Shown: positions 1-10,654, numbered from the stretch's first letter. The stretch: 64,000 nt of DNA from Beroe forskalii (GCA_011033025.1 WFMF01000362.1:71537-135536); one strand, 5' to 3'. The notes: a model not told the origin generated them from the letters alone. Numbers and translations: made by a program.

Positions 1-899
1 ACCTAAAAATAACTGAATAAAACTTTAACTCGTATTCCGTTCTACGAACGTATATTAAAGACAGAAAGTGAACGTGTTCAGTTCCACTGTAACCTAACTC
101 AGAACTTTAATATTCGGCACTTTCCCGTGAAAATTCGGCGGTTTCTCAAGAGAACATATAATTTGACTAATTAGCTTGAGCAGAGTTATGCAACAATCAC
201 TACACTACCACATCTTATTACGCAAATGAATTAAGCCTTCATCAACTAAACTACTTATAAACTGCGTTTCCTAACTACAAGAGCCTTGTGTTCACAGAGC
301 ATGTTCACATTTTGTGATTATACAAGTTTTATGCAGTTCTCTTTTTTTCGAATAAGTTGCGGATTCTTCCATTTACCTAAAAGCAGTAAATCATCCATGT
401 AAGTAGTTACAATTTACATAACTTTAACCTTTTCCCGTACCTCATGACAAGGCAAAGATGCATAAAATAACGCACAAAATGACTCCTAGGCTGTTCTAAA
501 TGACGTAGTTATCAAGGCTTATAATGGTGAAATGATGACGACAGAAAACGTTATTTTCGCCCGCGACACATCAAGGATATGTGTATAGTTTGCGCCTGTG
601 AACAACCTCAGACCCTCTCTTAATGAAATTAACCTAGACGAACAGCACATGCCTCTTCGGCTGTTTGCAATTATAGAGCGAAGAGACTGCGAGTGTGCGC
701 AGTTGTGAGATTTATCTAGCTTAGACACTGTAATTCAGTAACATTCACGGACCCCACTAAATTTGATGATTTATTTCGGGTTTTTCGAAACAATATAGCG
801 AATTCTGAACATTTTTCGTCGACAAAAAATTAGCGATTTTTAATATTTCCTGTTTCTATTAACAGCAGCTGTTGCCTTTTTCGTATGTACTCTACTGAT
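1..899. other. No recognisable feature
   Basis: AT-rich DNA with short open frames only. I see no splice-flanked exon, tandem array, hairpin or transposon end here. Confidence 0.5.
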
Positions 900-1080
900 C
901 TACGCTTCGATACCAACCGGACCACAAGATCGTCTAGACTCTGGTTTAGGGGTCGTCTATCTGGGCGTGTCTAGGGGTTGTTGTCTAGGGGTAGTTGTCT
1001 AGGGGCGTGTTGTCTAGGGTTTGTTGTCTATGTGGGCGTGTCTAGGGCGGGTTGTGTAGTCTAGAGGATCTCCTATGAAG
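900..1080 (+). repeat. Degenerate minisatellite, TTGTCTAGGGG core
   Basis: The words GTCTAGGGG, TTGTCTAGGG and GGGCGTGTCTAGGG recur about eight times with spacings of roughly 16-25 bp. The copies are imperfect. Both ends fade into unique sequence. Confidence 0.6.
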
Positions 1081-2619
1081 TGAAGGTATTCACGGTAAAG
1101 ACGCTGCCGGTATATCCAGCCACAGACCGATTGTACCCAAACTCAGGACCTACGTTTCCCAATCACAGGTCATTAGATGCCCGGCAGTTATTGTATTCAT
1201 GATGTGCACTTGACAATACAATGAGTCATTATCAGGGCCTATTATAAATAGAGGCGGATTGTCTACGCGAGGGTAGCTCTTCTAATGATAATGGACATGT
1301 GATATAGATAACATGCCAAGGACCAAACACCCACCCCTTGGGAGATGGGAGCAGCCCGGAAGCAAGGGTAGTTTTATTATTAATCGTCCTTTCTCGTGGG
1401 AGCCGGATTAGTTTATCAGCTTGATTATATCCGGCTAGACTGACCGCTCAGTCCCTTTAGTACTGCTTATAGTGGATGGGTTGGGTGGGAGTTGAGGGTA
1501 TTTTCTCACGGCAGTTAGATCTGTGCTTGTTGCCCTGCCTGCTGCTCAGCCAGCTCCTATGGTGTGTCGAGCATTAGGGAAGTGGGTTATGGGTGCTACA
1601 TTCGCTGAGTTTGCCACACAATCTGTCAATTTACGCGCGAGTTATTCTAACAAGGAAAACCCTTAATCAAAGGCATCAAGTCCTAATTGATTAATGAATA
1701 AAAGCCTGCTTACCTTTTTAATTGTTTTATTAAGAAATGTAATATTTTCATAATATACTTTTGAATCGCATGACTGGATTCGTGAGAAGCCTAAGTAGGG
1801 AAGGTAACTGGCATTCAATTCGATTTAGAGTTTAGAAGGGGAGGCATACAGCTTCCCCTTTCTGCAGCATGAGCTAAACTCGGCATTGAAATTACAGTTG
1901 GCTCATTAATAAAGGCTTAATAAGACTGATGAAGAGACAAATTCGACAAGCCGGTTTATTATTGGGAGTTCAGGAAGTATTACGATCCAAAGCAGTCTAG
2001 TAAACGTGGAATGCTCATACGGAGAATTCAAAAGCTCCCACACAACATATGCAGAGACCGAGCCTATAGGTCAATATATTCCAACTAGGTCGGATTGCAG
2101 CCTAAATCGGCTCATGACAGTCCTACAACATATTATTACCTGGCATATTTTCAACGAAACTTGAATTTCGAACGAGGAACCACCTTTTCTTGGAATAAAA
2201 CTGGGCAAAATGGATCATTGTAAACTCGGCATTCAATGGCGAATTGGTCACTGCCGAGTAATAAAAATGGGGTCGTAAAAATCAAATATTCTAGCTCAAA
2301 AGACGTGAGAGTATGAAAAGGCAACGATCTCAAGATTTGAAGAGTTAAAGAATTATAGACAGTGATACGTTGGGAGTTGCAGACTACAGATTAGCGAAGA
2401 ATGAGAATAGACAACAATACAACATACCAACCCTACATCATACATGTTAGCATGTTAACATCTCTGCTGATTTGGGATTACCTAAGCTCATGAATCTACG
2501 AAGTACAACTAAAACGATTAGGTACCAGTGATTGGTAATTGTAGGTAAACGTGTATACATCGAATACACAGAGTGGAAAGCAACGTATCGAATGACGAAC
2601 CGAGGTAGTGATACTCTCA
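1081..2619. other. No gene seen; one short hairpin
   Basis: Mixed-composition DNA with only short frames. An inverted repeat GAGCCGGAT / ATCCGGCT lies near 1400-1437. Nothing else is assignable. Confidence 0.45.
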
Positions 2620-2624
2620 CGTTT

Positions 2625-2760
2625 TACACGCAACAATGACAACAGCCAATGGAAGCGCGTCACGTGATTCGCGAACAACCAATCAGGTGCCGTTCCCAGA
2701 GATCCGTGGCGCGCCGTTCTAGAAATTAAGGTTTTACCGCGTAATTTCATTTTACACCGC
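2625..2760. promoter_or_regulatory. CCAAT/E-box promoter-like block
   Basis: Within about 60 bp there are two CCAAT boxes (CCAATGG near 2645 and CCAATCAG near 2680) and a CACGTG-containing GCGTCACGTGATTCGCG. A locally GC-rich stretch with CpGs (GGCGCGCCG) follows. This is the composition of a TATA-less animal promoter. No convincing first exon could be tied to it on either strand, so the target gene and direction are unknown. Confidence 0.4.
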
Positions 2761-4039
2761 TTTCAATGCACAAAGAGCACCCGCGATTGCTCCATGTACA
2801 ACTTCTGTTCATTTCGGATCCCTTTTCCCTGTTCGGCGTATTTGCTTATGTATCGGTGGGTATAAAAAGTTTTAAAAGTTTAAAGTTTTTAAAAAGCCCT
2901 TCGAGAGGACGTTTACAACACCTCTCTATTATTAAAATAGTAAAATACAAAAGTTTATACCTTCCAACCTTCGGTATAAAGCTGACTCTACTTGCCTCGA
3001 AATCGAGTTGTAATAATGTGTGAACCCGACTTGAGTTTGCCGTACTGTGGCAGTAATAGAATTGCCTCGTATCACTCAGATAACATACGGGTGTGTTTGT
3101 TGTTTTTGTACTGAACTTGCAAAGTTCTTACCGCCAACTTTGCAAATTTTAGTTACTTTATATTGCACAGAGTAGCTGATTATATTTATCTGATTATTTT
3201 GCTCATTGTTGTCGTTATCATATATTCTGGATCATTGCCAATGCTAATTAAGTTACTTGATTATTGTGAATTGTGTTAATTACTGAGTACTGAGTAGTAC
3301 GCTGATTATAAAGTACTAGACTGAAACACTCAGCACGTTATTATAGTTGATTTACAAGGCTACAACCTCCGACTTCTCTTAGCATTCACCACACCAAATT
3401 ATACAGATAATAGAATACTGAATGAGTTTTGGAATTCGGCTTGGTTCCCATCGTTAGGCAAAATCACAAGCATTTATCATTGTAAACATCGTAATGGTAC
3501 ACTATGCCAAGAAACATCTAAAGCATATTTGACTCTAAAATGTACCATCTGCAATTACCTAAAACTTGGAATAGAAACCTTTTGAAACGCGTTGAAACTG
3601 CCCATATGGAGGCCATTGATTCTGCGAAAGTCTGTGATGCAAAACTCTGCACACATTTCTTGATACTATTTCCTAATTTGATTATCTACCTTGACAACCA
3701 TTGTTGAAATGTTGAAATATCACGTCCGAGATTTTAAAAAGGTGATAACCTCTTTGAGTCTTTGATGGTAATATCTTTTCAGATTCGACTGTTGTTTGGA
3801 ACTGCTGAACTGCAGTAATAGTTCAGTACTGTCGGTCACATATTGTGTTCCAGATCCAAACAACAACTTATTCTGATTTCATTATATCTCATGTCATGGC
3901 GCAATATATACGTAAATTGGTATGTATTGTTCCAGGTTTATTCGTTTATTGCATAAATAGAATGTTCAATAACATTTTCTATGCCAATTCTGGGAGCTAC
4001 CTACTCTACTAATTTTCATTGTTGTAGTACAAGACTTGC
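2761..4039. other. No recognisable gene
   Basis: AT-rich. Neither strand shows a splice-flanked open frame or a repeat structure. The distal part lies just downstream of the minus-strand frame ending at 4040 and could include its 3' UTR. Confidence 0.4.
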
Positions 4040-5350
4040 TCATGATGCCCGACATACCGCTCGTTCTAATGCTTTTCTACCTTTTCCGGTAACCATGAAA
4101 GGTGACTGATATATTTGCTTGTCTCCGCCACTTGCTGTTGTGTCCAGCTTTTCAGCAAGTTGGTTCAGGAACTCTTCATAGCTAGATTTAAATCTGGCAA
4201 CCAAGTTCTTTGAGTTGTGATAATTACATGTTTTATGTTTGATTGAGGCTTTGATAGATTTCAAGTCCTCAAAATGAATGTCCTCTCTCACTTTCCAAAT
4301 TTTCCAAAATGCAATCATTTGATAATCAATATTTGCTCGTTGTCCCTCAAGTACATTCATGTATTTCTCCGTCTTCACTCTTTCAGCTTCATCTATTAGC
4401 TCACAAATCAAGTCAACTTCAGTGCCTTGAACGTTGGCCACTGATTCTCTAAGCCTTCTCTTCAGATTTTCACCGATCCAATCTTGCTCATTAGATTGTG
4501 CATTTGACAGGTAAAAGTTAATGAACGGCACCACCATCTCACCTCTCACTTCAGTCATCTTGAGTGGTATTGTAAACTCCCACCGTACGCCATCCTCGAT
4601 GAGCATGGTGCGCGATGAAAATCGCCAATTACCCTCATTTTTTGCTGCCTCTTCCTCCTCTATCCATTCGCGATAAGTGACCATGTGTTCAATATAGTCA
4701 CTCACAGCACTTCTAAACTCGGATGTCATTCTTTTAACTTTCTCGCCACCACCCCCGGTGTTTTTGCTTGGCTCAACCATGTCGGTGATAGTTTTCTCAA
4801 TGTCTCGAAACTGGAGAAAATTACAGAGGTCAACAACCATGTAACCAGATTTGGTGGATTCTGGTGCCCGGTATTGGGGTTCACCCCAACACTCATTCCT
4901 AAACTCGTTGGCAAGCTGCTTGAATTTGCCCTGAATTGCTCTCTGCTGTTGCTGTGAGAGGTTAGGAAAACCTCCAATATAACATTCCTGCTTTTCGAAC
5001 TCATCTCTGTGCCTGGCATAGAACCTACTTAGCCTGGGTGCCGAGTCTTTCATCGCAATGAAATGTTTCTTATGCTGCACACTATATTCTCTGCTGTTGA
5101 TGACCAGCTTTCCTTCTTCATTTGCTGTTTTTCTGTTTGTAGATAGCCTTACCAGCTCCTCCCTAGCGGCGTAGTTTCTGTCCAGTGTAGCTAACTGTTT
5201 CTTTTCTGCTGCACTCTTGTTGGATTTCTGTCTGAGCCCTGCTATCCTAGATTGTATTTCAGCAAAGGTTTGTGCCTGAATTCTCCTCCTCTCTTTAGGT
5301 GTTGTCACCTTTTGATTCTGTTTCATCTGAATCTGGTCCAGGTCCAACAT
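4040..5350 (-). CDS. Hypothetical 436-aa protein, charged, N-terminal helical
   Basis: This is the longest open frame in the window. It starts at an ATG at 5350 (MLDLDQIQMKQ) and ends at 4040 without an internal stop or obvious intron. Residues about 18-90 are rich in Lys, Arg, Glu and Gln (KERRRIQAQ, SAAEKKQLATLDRNYA) and look like a basic helix or coiled coil. The middle contains a Gly run (NTGGGGEKVKR, near residue 200) and a stretch of aromatic and hydrophobic residues (RWEFTIPLKM, VVPFINFYLSNA) that reads like a folded domain. The C-terminus is basic (GKGRKALERAVCRAS). I see no signal peptide, membrane segment, zinc finger or nuclease motif. A promoter-like block lies 210-430 bp upstream. 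It could be a host single-exon gene, the large last exon of a spliced gene, or an ORF from an uncharacterised mobile element. I do not recognise the family. Confidence 0.6.
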   Translation of the reverse strand: MLDLDQIQMKQNQKVTTPKERRRIQAQTFAEIQSRIAGLRQKSNKSAAEKKQLATLDRNYAAREELVRLSTNRKTANEEGKLVINSREYSVQHKKHFIAMKDSAPRLSRFYARHRDEFEKQECYIGGFPNLSQQQQRAIQGKFKQLANEFRNECWGEPQYRAPESTKSGYMVVDLCNFLQFRDIEKTITDMVEPSKNTGGGGEKVKRMTSEFRSAVSDYIEHMVTYREWIEEEEAAKNEGNWRFSSRTMLIEDGVRWEFTIPLKMTEVRGEMVVPFINFYLSNAQSNEQDWIGENLKRRLRESVANVQGTEVDLICELIDEAERVKTEKYMNVLEGQRANIDYQMIAFWKIWKVREDIHFEDLKSIKASIKHKTCNYHNSKNLVARFKSSYEEFLNQLAEKLDTTASGGDKQIYQSPFMVTGKGRKALERAVCRAS

Positions 5351-5559
5351 TTTATGCCAGTTTGCCTGTCTCCTTTATCCGTATTCTATTGTCTTGAATA
5401 GTACGATTTACAAAATCACAAACTAATAACTAACATTGATACTTTGGAACAAATAAAATTGAAGAATTAATTACATTTCAAATTCAAAGGTTAAATATTC
5501 TCCAAAGTATCGAGTTGTTAAGGAACAAAAAATTCTGAAATCTTACATGCAACAGCTGC

Positions 5560-5790
5560 TAAAATGTGAGATGGGTCGTGATCTATCGAATCAGGTCACG
5601 TGACTTTGTGCACCAATAGCAGCCCGCTACGGGCCTCCCCTGACCCTGTCTCGTGACATTTGAGCTTCTACTAGTGACTTCAATGCAGTTACATAACTGG
5701 CTGATATGTCTGCCACGTCAGTTCCGCGTGCTACGCATAATTCACTCTAGAACACGTGACCCGGTCATGTTGAATGGAGGAGAAAATACG
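5560..5790. promoter_or_regulatory. Possible bidirectional promoter with E-boxes
   Basis: The perfect palindrome GTCACGTGAC lies near 5596. It is followed by an inverted CCAAT box (CACCAATAG), a CpG-containing stretch and a second CACGTG near 5754. The block sits about 210-430 bp upstream of the ATG of the minus-strand 436-codon frame. On the plus strand a short ATG frame at 5768 (MLNGGENTRIMERQ) ends at a GT that could be a splice donor, so a divergent first exon is possible but unproven. Confidence 0.4.
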
Positions 5791-5839
5791 AGAATTATGG
5801 AACGGCAAGCTCAGGAGGATCAGCTGCGGTATTTGTAAT

Positions 5840-6540
5840 TGATAGGAAGTGAATGCAGTCACTTCAGAAATTTTTACGGATTGTGCGCTTGCTCTTCGCA
5901 TTTGCTGTTGACTACTAATGTTTTAATCATTTTCTGCTCCGGAGTTCACAGATAGTACCAATCATGTGCGCTCAAGTACATAAACCGTATGATGGAACAA
6001 AAATATGCTAATTACTAAAAAGGTAGTACCCATGCCACGGCAAAATCCATTTGTCTCATGTTTATTATAGCATTTCTGTAATCTAAACTATTTCTGTAAT
6101 CTAAACCATTCGCAACGCCTATGATCGTATCCATGAATGAATGAAGTTCCTATCATTACGACATAGGATAAGGAGTTGGATTCTTTTTAAAGCAATCATT
6201 ACGTGATTATACTTATTCTTAATTTCAATACGTTTTTCATAACCTGCCGACGAAAAATTCTAACTACCGTTTCGGGATTCTCCTATGACGCAATTATGCT
6301 CTTCCCTTCTTGTGTGAATATCCAGAATATTCATATTGGCCCGTATCCAAGTTTTTTACTCCATAGGTAACAGATACCATCATGTTTCACGTACATGGGT
6401 GCAGTAACTTTTGCCTTGATATGAGCTCATTATTAGGTAACAAAGTAGCAAGTCCATTACATACAACCGCCAATTTTTCGTGCGTGGATATTTGTAGATT
6501 TGCTATAGTAAGTTGGGAATCGGATTATTCTGAAGGGGCA
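5840..6540. other. No recognisable feature
   Basis: AT-rich spacer between the E-box block and the nested transposon that follows. No gene or array was seen. Confidence 0.45.
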
Positions 6541-6544
6541 GGTC

Positions 6545-7740
6545 AAGTCATAGTCACGTGACACGGTCAGGTGACACAGTCACGTGGTAACTGCCTGCCA
6601 CAAGGTCCGTCACGTGGTCACCACGTGACCGCTAGGTGGCTACCACGTGTCAGGCACGGCCAACAGAGCGAAAAATAAGAAGTTATACAGGCTTCGCTCT
6701 ACGCCTTCTGGTAATAATGTTGCGATATACCTTGTTACAGGAAATATCGCCTACAGAAAAATGAGCCTACATGTCATTAAGCTACATGAAATTAAGCCCT
6801 TTTTTGAGGCCCTAGGGCTTAATTACATGTAGGCCTAATTTGATGCATTCTTAAATACATGCAGCCAAATTATCATTGTGGAGATATAAATTTCATGAGA
6901 TAGAAATTTCAGCCTTGTAAAGCTTGCATGCCAAAAATTAAGACTTTACATGTTACGAATTAGGAATTTTTGGCTTTATTTGACACTTGGATAGTTTAAA
7001 TTACTCTCCAATTACCACTTAACACAATTAATTACAATTGGGGAATTTTCAGAGACGATAATTACAATGACAAAATAACCTATAGAATAGATTATCACAG
7101 CATCATGAGAATCTTATCAGTTACATCAAATTAATGATCGAATATGTTTCCACAAAACACCACATAATAGCTGATTATCATAATGGCCTTGATTCTTGAA
7201 AACATTGGACGCTATGTAAATTCAGGTATGAAGGTTTGAAAGTGTGATGGAGTGTCAAGAAGTGAGCTCCAAGAAGTGTCTATTGCATTATTGATAGTCT
7301 TGGCAATACCAGTGGCTTTCCATCCGGCATCAATTCAAAGCTTAATCAATACTGAATAATAAATAATTGAAAAAAATCAATGTTTTCGAACTTATTATGT
7401 TCAAATTTGCTTGAAAAAATAGTCATCATGAATTTAAGAATACATGTCATTAAGCTGCATGAAATTAAGCCCTTTTTGAGCCCTTAGGGCTTAATTATAT
7501 GTAAACTTAATTTCCTGTAATAAGGTACACGCCTCTTGTTATAATACCGGGTGTACCAAAGAGTGGACAAAAGTAAAACTCGATTTCTCGGCTAGTGATT
7601 GTATTTTGAAAATAAAGAGAATTATTTTTCGCTCTGTTCGACGTGACCGTTACGTAAGCAACTTTTTTGGTCACGTGTTTAACCACGTGACGGACCCTGT
7701 GAGAGGTATTCACCACGTGACTGTGACACGTGACGATCCC
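6545..7740. mobile_element. Nested DNA-transposon remnant with CACGTG-rich terminal inverted repeats
   Basis: The outer arms (about 6545-6690 and 7620-7740) are inverted copies of each other. Both carry four to five CACGTG or GTCACGTG words separated by matching spacers, then the word CAGAGCGAAAAATAA. No target duplication was recognised. No transposase frame remains. A second element lies inside it and accounts for most of the interior. Confidence 0.65.
6728..7527. mobile_element. MITE-like element, TACCTT ends, ATTAAGC modules
   Basis: The ends are inverted (TACCTTGTTACAGGAAAT at left, ATTTCCTGTAATAAGGTA at right), consistent with a TA target. Just inside each end lies the module CATGTCATTAAGC, ATGAAATTAAGCCC, GGGCTTAATTA. 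The same module occurs in 36273-36973. It is non-coding and nested in the CACGTG-ended element. Confidence 0.65.
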
Positions 7741-7744
7741 TGGT

Positions 7745-8210
7745 CGGTCAGATCAGAAGGATCCGGTTCGCAACTTACTATAGAAAAGCTTGCGGTACCA
7801 ACGGACGAGAAACATGCGAGTGTACGCAATCAACATACTACTTTGAGGTCTAATAATGAGGTCATATCGGTCACCTCCTAATTTGAATTAAGTACGGATA
7901 TATAGCTTTACACATTGCTGCACCCACGTCCATGATTAAATTTTTCTACATAATGAGATTCAGTGCACCGGGAGTGTTCAAGTTTGGATGTAGACCAAGA
8001 ACCAGGATCCATGCATGGTAGGGTCTGCAGGGTAATGTGCAGAAAATATTATGTTCATCAAACATTTTTCACACAATATTAGGACGCATAATATTATCAA
8101 GTGGTTAAGATAGCGGTTCCTGGATAACTTATATGAGAAAAACCCCGGAAAATTATGTGAATATCAAAAGGACAAAAGATTATGTTATCGAGAGAATCTT
8201 AGGCCCGCAT
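7745..8210. other. No recognisable feature
   Basis: Spacer with short frames only. No structure was detected. Confidence 0.4.
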
Positions 8211-8216
8211 ATAATG

Positions 8217-8433
8217 TAAGTCACTCACTAGGTAGTGACTCAATAGCGAGTGAGTGACTAGGTAGTGAATCACTGGGCACTGGCTAAGCTAGTAACGGAT
8301 TGCATAATTCCAGTTAAATAGACGGGTATTTATGTGTTGAAATTTATTGGATTTAGTTCTACTTTTTTAATTCTATATTTTAAGAATACTTTCAGATCAA
8401 GAATTATTTTTCCTTCAAATCATTAAAACTGTA
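8217..8433 (+). repeat. Dispersed repeat with short 11-bp array (copy 1)
   Basis: A few irregular AGGTAGTGACT words are followed by about 130 bp that match 54470-54565 closely, including the shared words AAATTTATTGGATTTAG and TTAAGAATACTTTCAG. The join of array plus conserved tail is the same in both copies, so this is a dispersed repeat family. Confidence 0.7.
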
Positions 8434-8641
8434 ATATTACCAAAAGCCAAAAGGTAAACAAAAAGCAGGAGACAAAAGCACACTATTTTGACTTCCTAAT
8501 ACATGCCCACAAATGAATTACCTCCTGTAGCTGTAGGTGAAGCGTGCTATAACTGAGCTCGAGCCTCGAAAACGTTCAATAACTGAGCAATGTTTCAGTT
8601 ATTGGATGCTTTTTTCTCGTGGCAAGTCACGTGTCAGAGAG
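8434..8641. promoter_or_regulatory. Promoter-like DNA split by a MULE
   Basis: An inverted repeat (TTCAATAACTGA / TCAGTTATTGGA) and GTCACGTGTC lie just before the transposon. Continuing after it (10189-10320) are a CpG-containing tract and GTGATTGGTC, an inverted CCAAT box. Rejoined across the insertion, this would be an ordinary upstream region for the exons beginning at 10885. The promoter role is inferred. Confidence 0.3.
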
Positions 8642-9138
8642 GGTAATCCGACGGAAGTTCGAACGACGGAAGTTCGAAACGACGGAAGTTCGAACTTTTC
8701 GGACTTCCGTCGTTTCGAACTTCCGTCATGTTTGGCGACGGAAGTTCGAACTATAGACTTGCTTTCCCTCTCTTTACACTTGGGGACCTGCCTTATAGGG
8801 TTCTGTTTAAGCGCTAGGGTTAGCCATGCTACCATTGATTCACATATGATATCCGCGGGTAGATCAGGTGATGGGGACACTAGAAGTGGGACACTACAAG
8901 TACAACATGCAAGTAGCTTCTCGCATATCGCAGCTTGTGATTCCAATCAATGTACTGATCAGGTGATGGTAAATGGTCCTGACTGTGTGTACATGACAAC
9001 ATGCGAGATGTCTTCTCGCATATCGCGCTGAAAGGGACATTATATTGCGATTCACTTGATTGCTCGTGGAAGAACTTCTCGCATATCGCACCATTGATTG
9101 TGATATCAGCTATCGTCATTACGCGATGGGATCCTATA

Positions 9139-9739
9139 AACTAGTATATGGACCTCCTTGGGAAGGCTCCTCATGTGATGATTGATGGCACCTTCAAGTC
9201 AGCCCCTCAGCTCTTCTACCAACTTCTGACGGTGCATGGGCTCTTTGATGATGGCTTCCGCTTCCCCCTCGTCTACGCCCTCCTCCCCGGGAAGACGCAA
9301 CACCTCTACACCACCCTCTTCCAGGAGCTGGATTCCTTCGGAGTGGAGCCTCAGTCTGTCCTGTGTGACTTTGAACCAGCACTCTTCCAAGGAGCAGAAG
9401 ATCGGAGCCCTTGCCTTTGTGGACCTTGGGGACGTTGATGAGGTGTGGGAGCTCCTGAGACCTACTCTCCCTTCAGACCTGGAGGATTTCACTGAGTACT
9501 ACGAGAGGACATGGATCGGCACCCCTGGACGTCCTCCCTTCTTCTCACCCTGGATGTGGAACCATCATGAGGCTGTCCTCGCTGGTCTACCTAAGAGCAG
9601 TAACCTGGCTGAGGGCTGGCACAACGGATTTGCTGGTATGATGGCTACCCCCAACCCATCCATCTGGCACCTCCTGGACTGTCTCAAGGTGGAACAGTAC
9701 ATCACGGAGTGGAAGATGGTGAAGCCCTCGCACTGTTAG
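9139..9739 (+). pseudogene. MULE transposase fragment, catalytic-core and C-terminal parts
   Basis: The first stretch reads DLLGKAPHVMIDGTFKSAP, then FYQLLTVHG, FPLVYALLPGKTQHLY and CDFEPALFQGA. This is the MULE-domain core with the first two catalytic acidic residues (the D of DGTFK and the D of CDFE). The reading then jumps by an internal deletion to KIGALAFVDLGDVDEVWEL, and on to YYERTWIGTPGRPP, MWNHHEAVL and SSNLAEGWHNGFAGM, the usual MULE C-terminal region. The FLYWCH N-terminus and the segment between CDFE and the C-terminal part, where the third acidic residue lies, are missing. It cannot make an active transposase but could be mobilised by an intact relative. Confidence 0.88.
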
Positions 9740-9899
9740 ATCCGCCGTCCAATGCTCGCCCTCGGACCCTTCGGGTCCTCGGGCTCGCGGCTCGGGCCTT
9801 CGGCCCTCGCACTGTTAGGACCGCCGTCCAATGCTCGCCCTCGGGCCCTTCGGGCCCTCGGGCTCGCAAACCGCCGCGGGGGGCTTGCCAGCCCCCTGA
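9725..9899 (+). mobile_element. GC-rich stem-loop cassette with Helitron-like 3' end
   Basis: A roughly 79-bp unit (CCCTCGCACTGTTAG..., then CCCTCGG-CCCTTCGGG-CCTCGGGCTCGC) occurs twice. The cassette ends in a short hairpin GGGGC-TTGCCA-GCCCC followed by CTGA and then T. A similar end occurs at 38865-38885 (GGGCGC-TTGCCA-GCGCCC-TGA-T). A 3' hairpin followed by CTRR before a host T is the Helitron signature, although here the hairpin abuts the CTGA. Copy 2 of the MULE lacks the cassette. Non-coding. Confidence 0.5.
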
Positions 9900-10197
9900 T
9901 TATGATATTAGTACTTTATTCATGATTCACTTGTCTATTTGACTAATGTATCACCGATTCAAAGCTGAGGTTTCCCTTGTAAAGCTTCAGCTAAAGGTAA
10001 AAGCTGATGAGCTTTCCTTGATAAAGCAGTAGCTATAAGTAAAACCTAAAAGTATAAGGAGCCATGAGCAATTCGAACTTCCGTCGTTCGAACTTCTGTC
10101 ATGTTTGGCGACGGAAGTCAGAGCTGCTCATTTTGTTCGAACTTCCGTCGGTTCTGACTTCCGTCGTTCGAACTTCCGTCGTACAATCGTCAGAGAG

Positions 10198-10430
10198 AGG
10201 GGCATTAGGGTCACGCGGAACATCTTAATTACCAATAGTACTGCCGCTTTAAAGTCACGTTTTAGGGTGTCTGAATCATGGGGAACTGTGACGCAAAAGA
10301 AATAGCGTGCTGTGATTGGTCCCTGAAATTACGTGGCTGAAAATGCATGAAGGTGCATGCTTGGGTCAACTTTTTTGACACTGTCAGATGCGAATCGTCT
10401 TAAGAGCGAAAAATAAGAGCGTTATTGGTC
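10198..10430. other. Upstream spacer of the 10885 exons
   Basis: This continues the DNA interrupted by MULE copy 1 and includes an inverted CCAAT box near 10314. No exon was recognised. Confidence 0.35.
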
Positions 10431-10483
10431 TCGTTACTAAATCTCGTGCCTACGGCACTCGATTTAGTAACTCGACCAATAAC
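10431..10483. repeat. Long hairpin
   Basis: GTTATTGGTC...TTACTAAATC pairs with GATTTAGTAA...GACCAATAAC around a central GTGCC-TAC-GGCAC stem. It is preceded by AGAGCGAAAAATAAG, a word also found just inside the CACGTG-rich element at 6545-7740. Confidence 0.7.
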
Positions 10484-10547
10484 TACTCTTACAAAGTAAC
10501 ATGTCAAACATATCACACGAAAATAATGCCACTATAAATATAATATA

Positions 10548-10654
10548 CAAAGCAACGTTTCAATATGGCCAGTGGCCATCATACGATATTCACTCTAAAA
10601 CTTTTCTCCATTAGCGCGAATATGGTATGTTGACCATATTGAAACGTTGCTTTG
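10548..10654. mobile_element. 107-bp MITE with TA target
   Basis: Perfect 21-bp terminal inverted repeats begin CAAAGCAACGTTTC and are flanked by TA on both sides. The interior is about 65 bp and non-coding. Tc1/mariner-type MITEs have this layout. Confidence 0.8.

Larger units (their letters stand above)
8642..10188 (+). mobile_element. MULE DNA transposon, copy 1 (internally deleted)
   Basis: The element is bounded by GGTAATCCGACGGAAGTTCG at left and the inverted ...CCGTCGTACAATC at right. It is flanked by a perfect 9-bp target duplication GTCAGAGAG (8633-8641 and 10189-10197), the length typical of Mutator-like elements. Both ends are built from repeated and inverted GACGGAAGTTCGAAC words. 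Three CTTCTCGCATATCGC boxes lie at about 8915, 9009 and 9076. The transposase is broken (see 9139-9739). A GC-rich stem-loop cassette lies inside the element (9725-9899). Confidence 0.92.

Noticed and set aside
9139-9739. MULE frame as a host (domesticated) gene
   Set aside because: It lies inside intact transposon ends with a fresh target duplication and carries an internal deletion.
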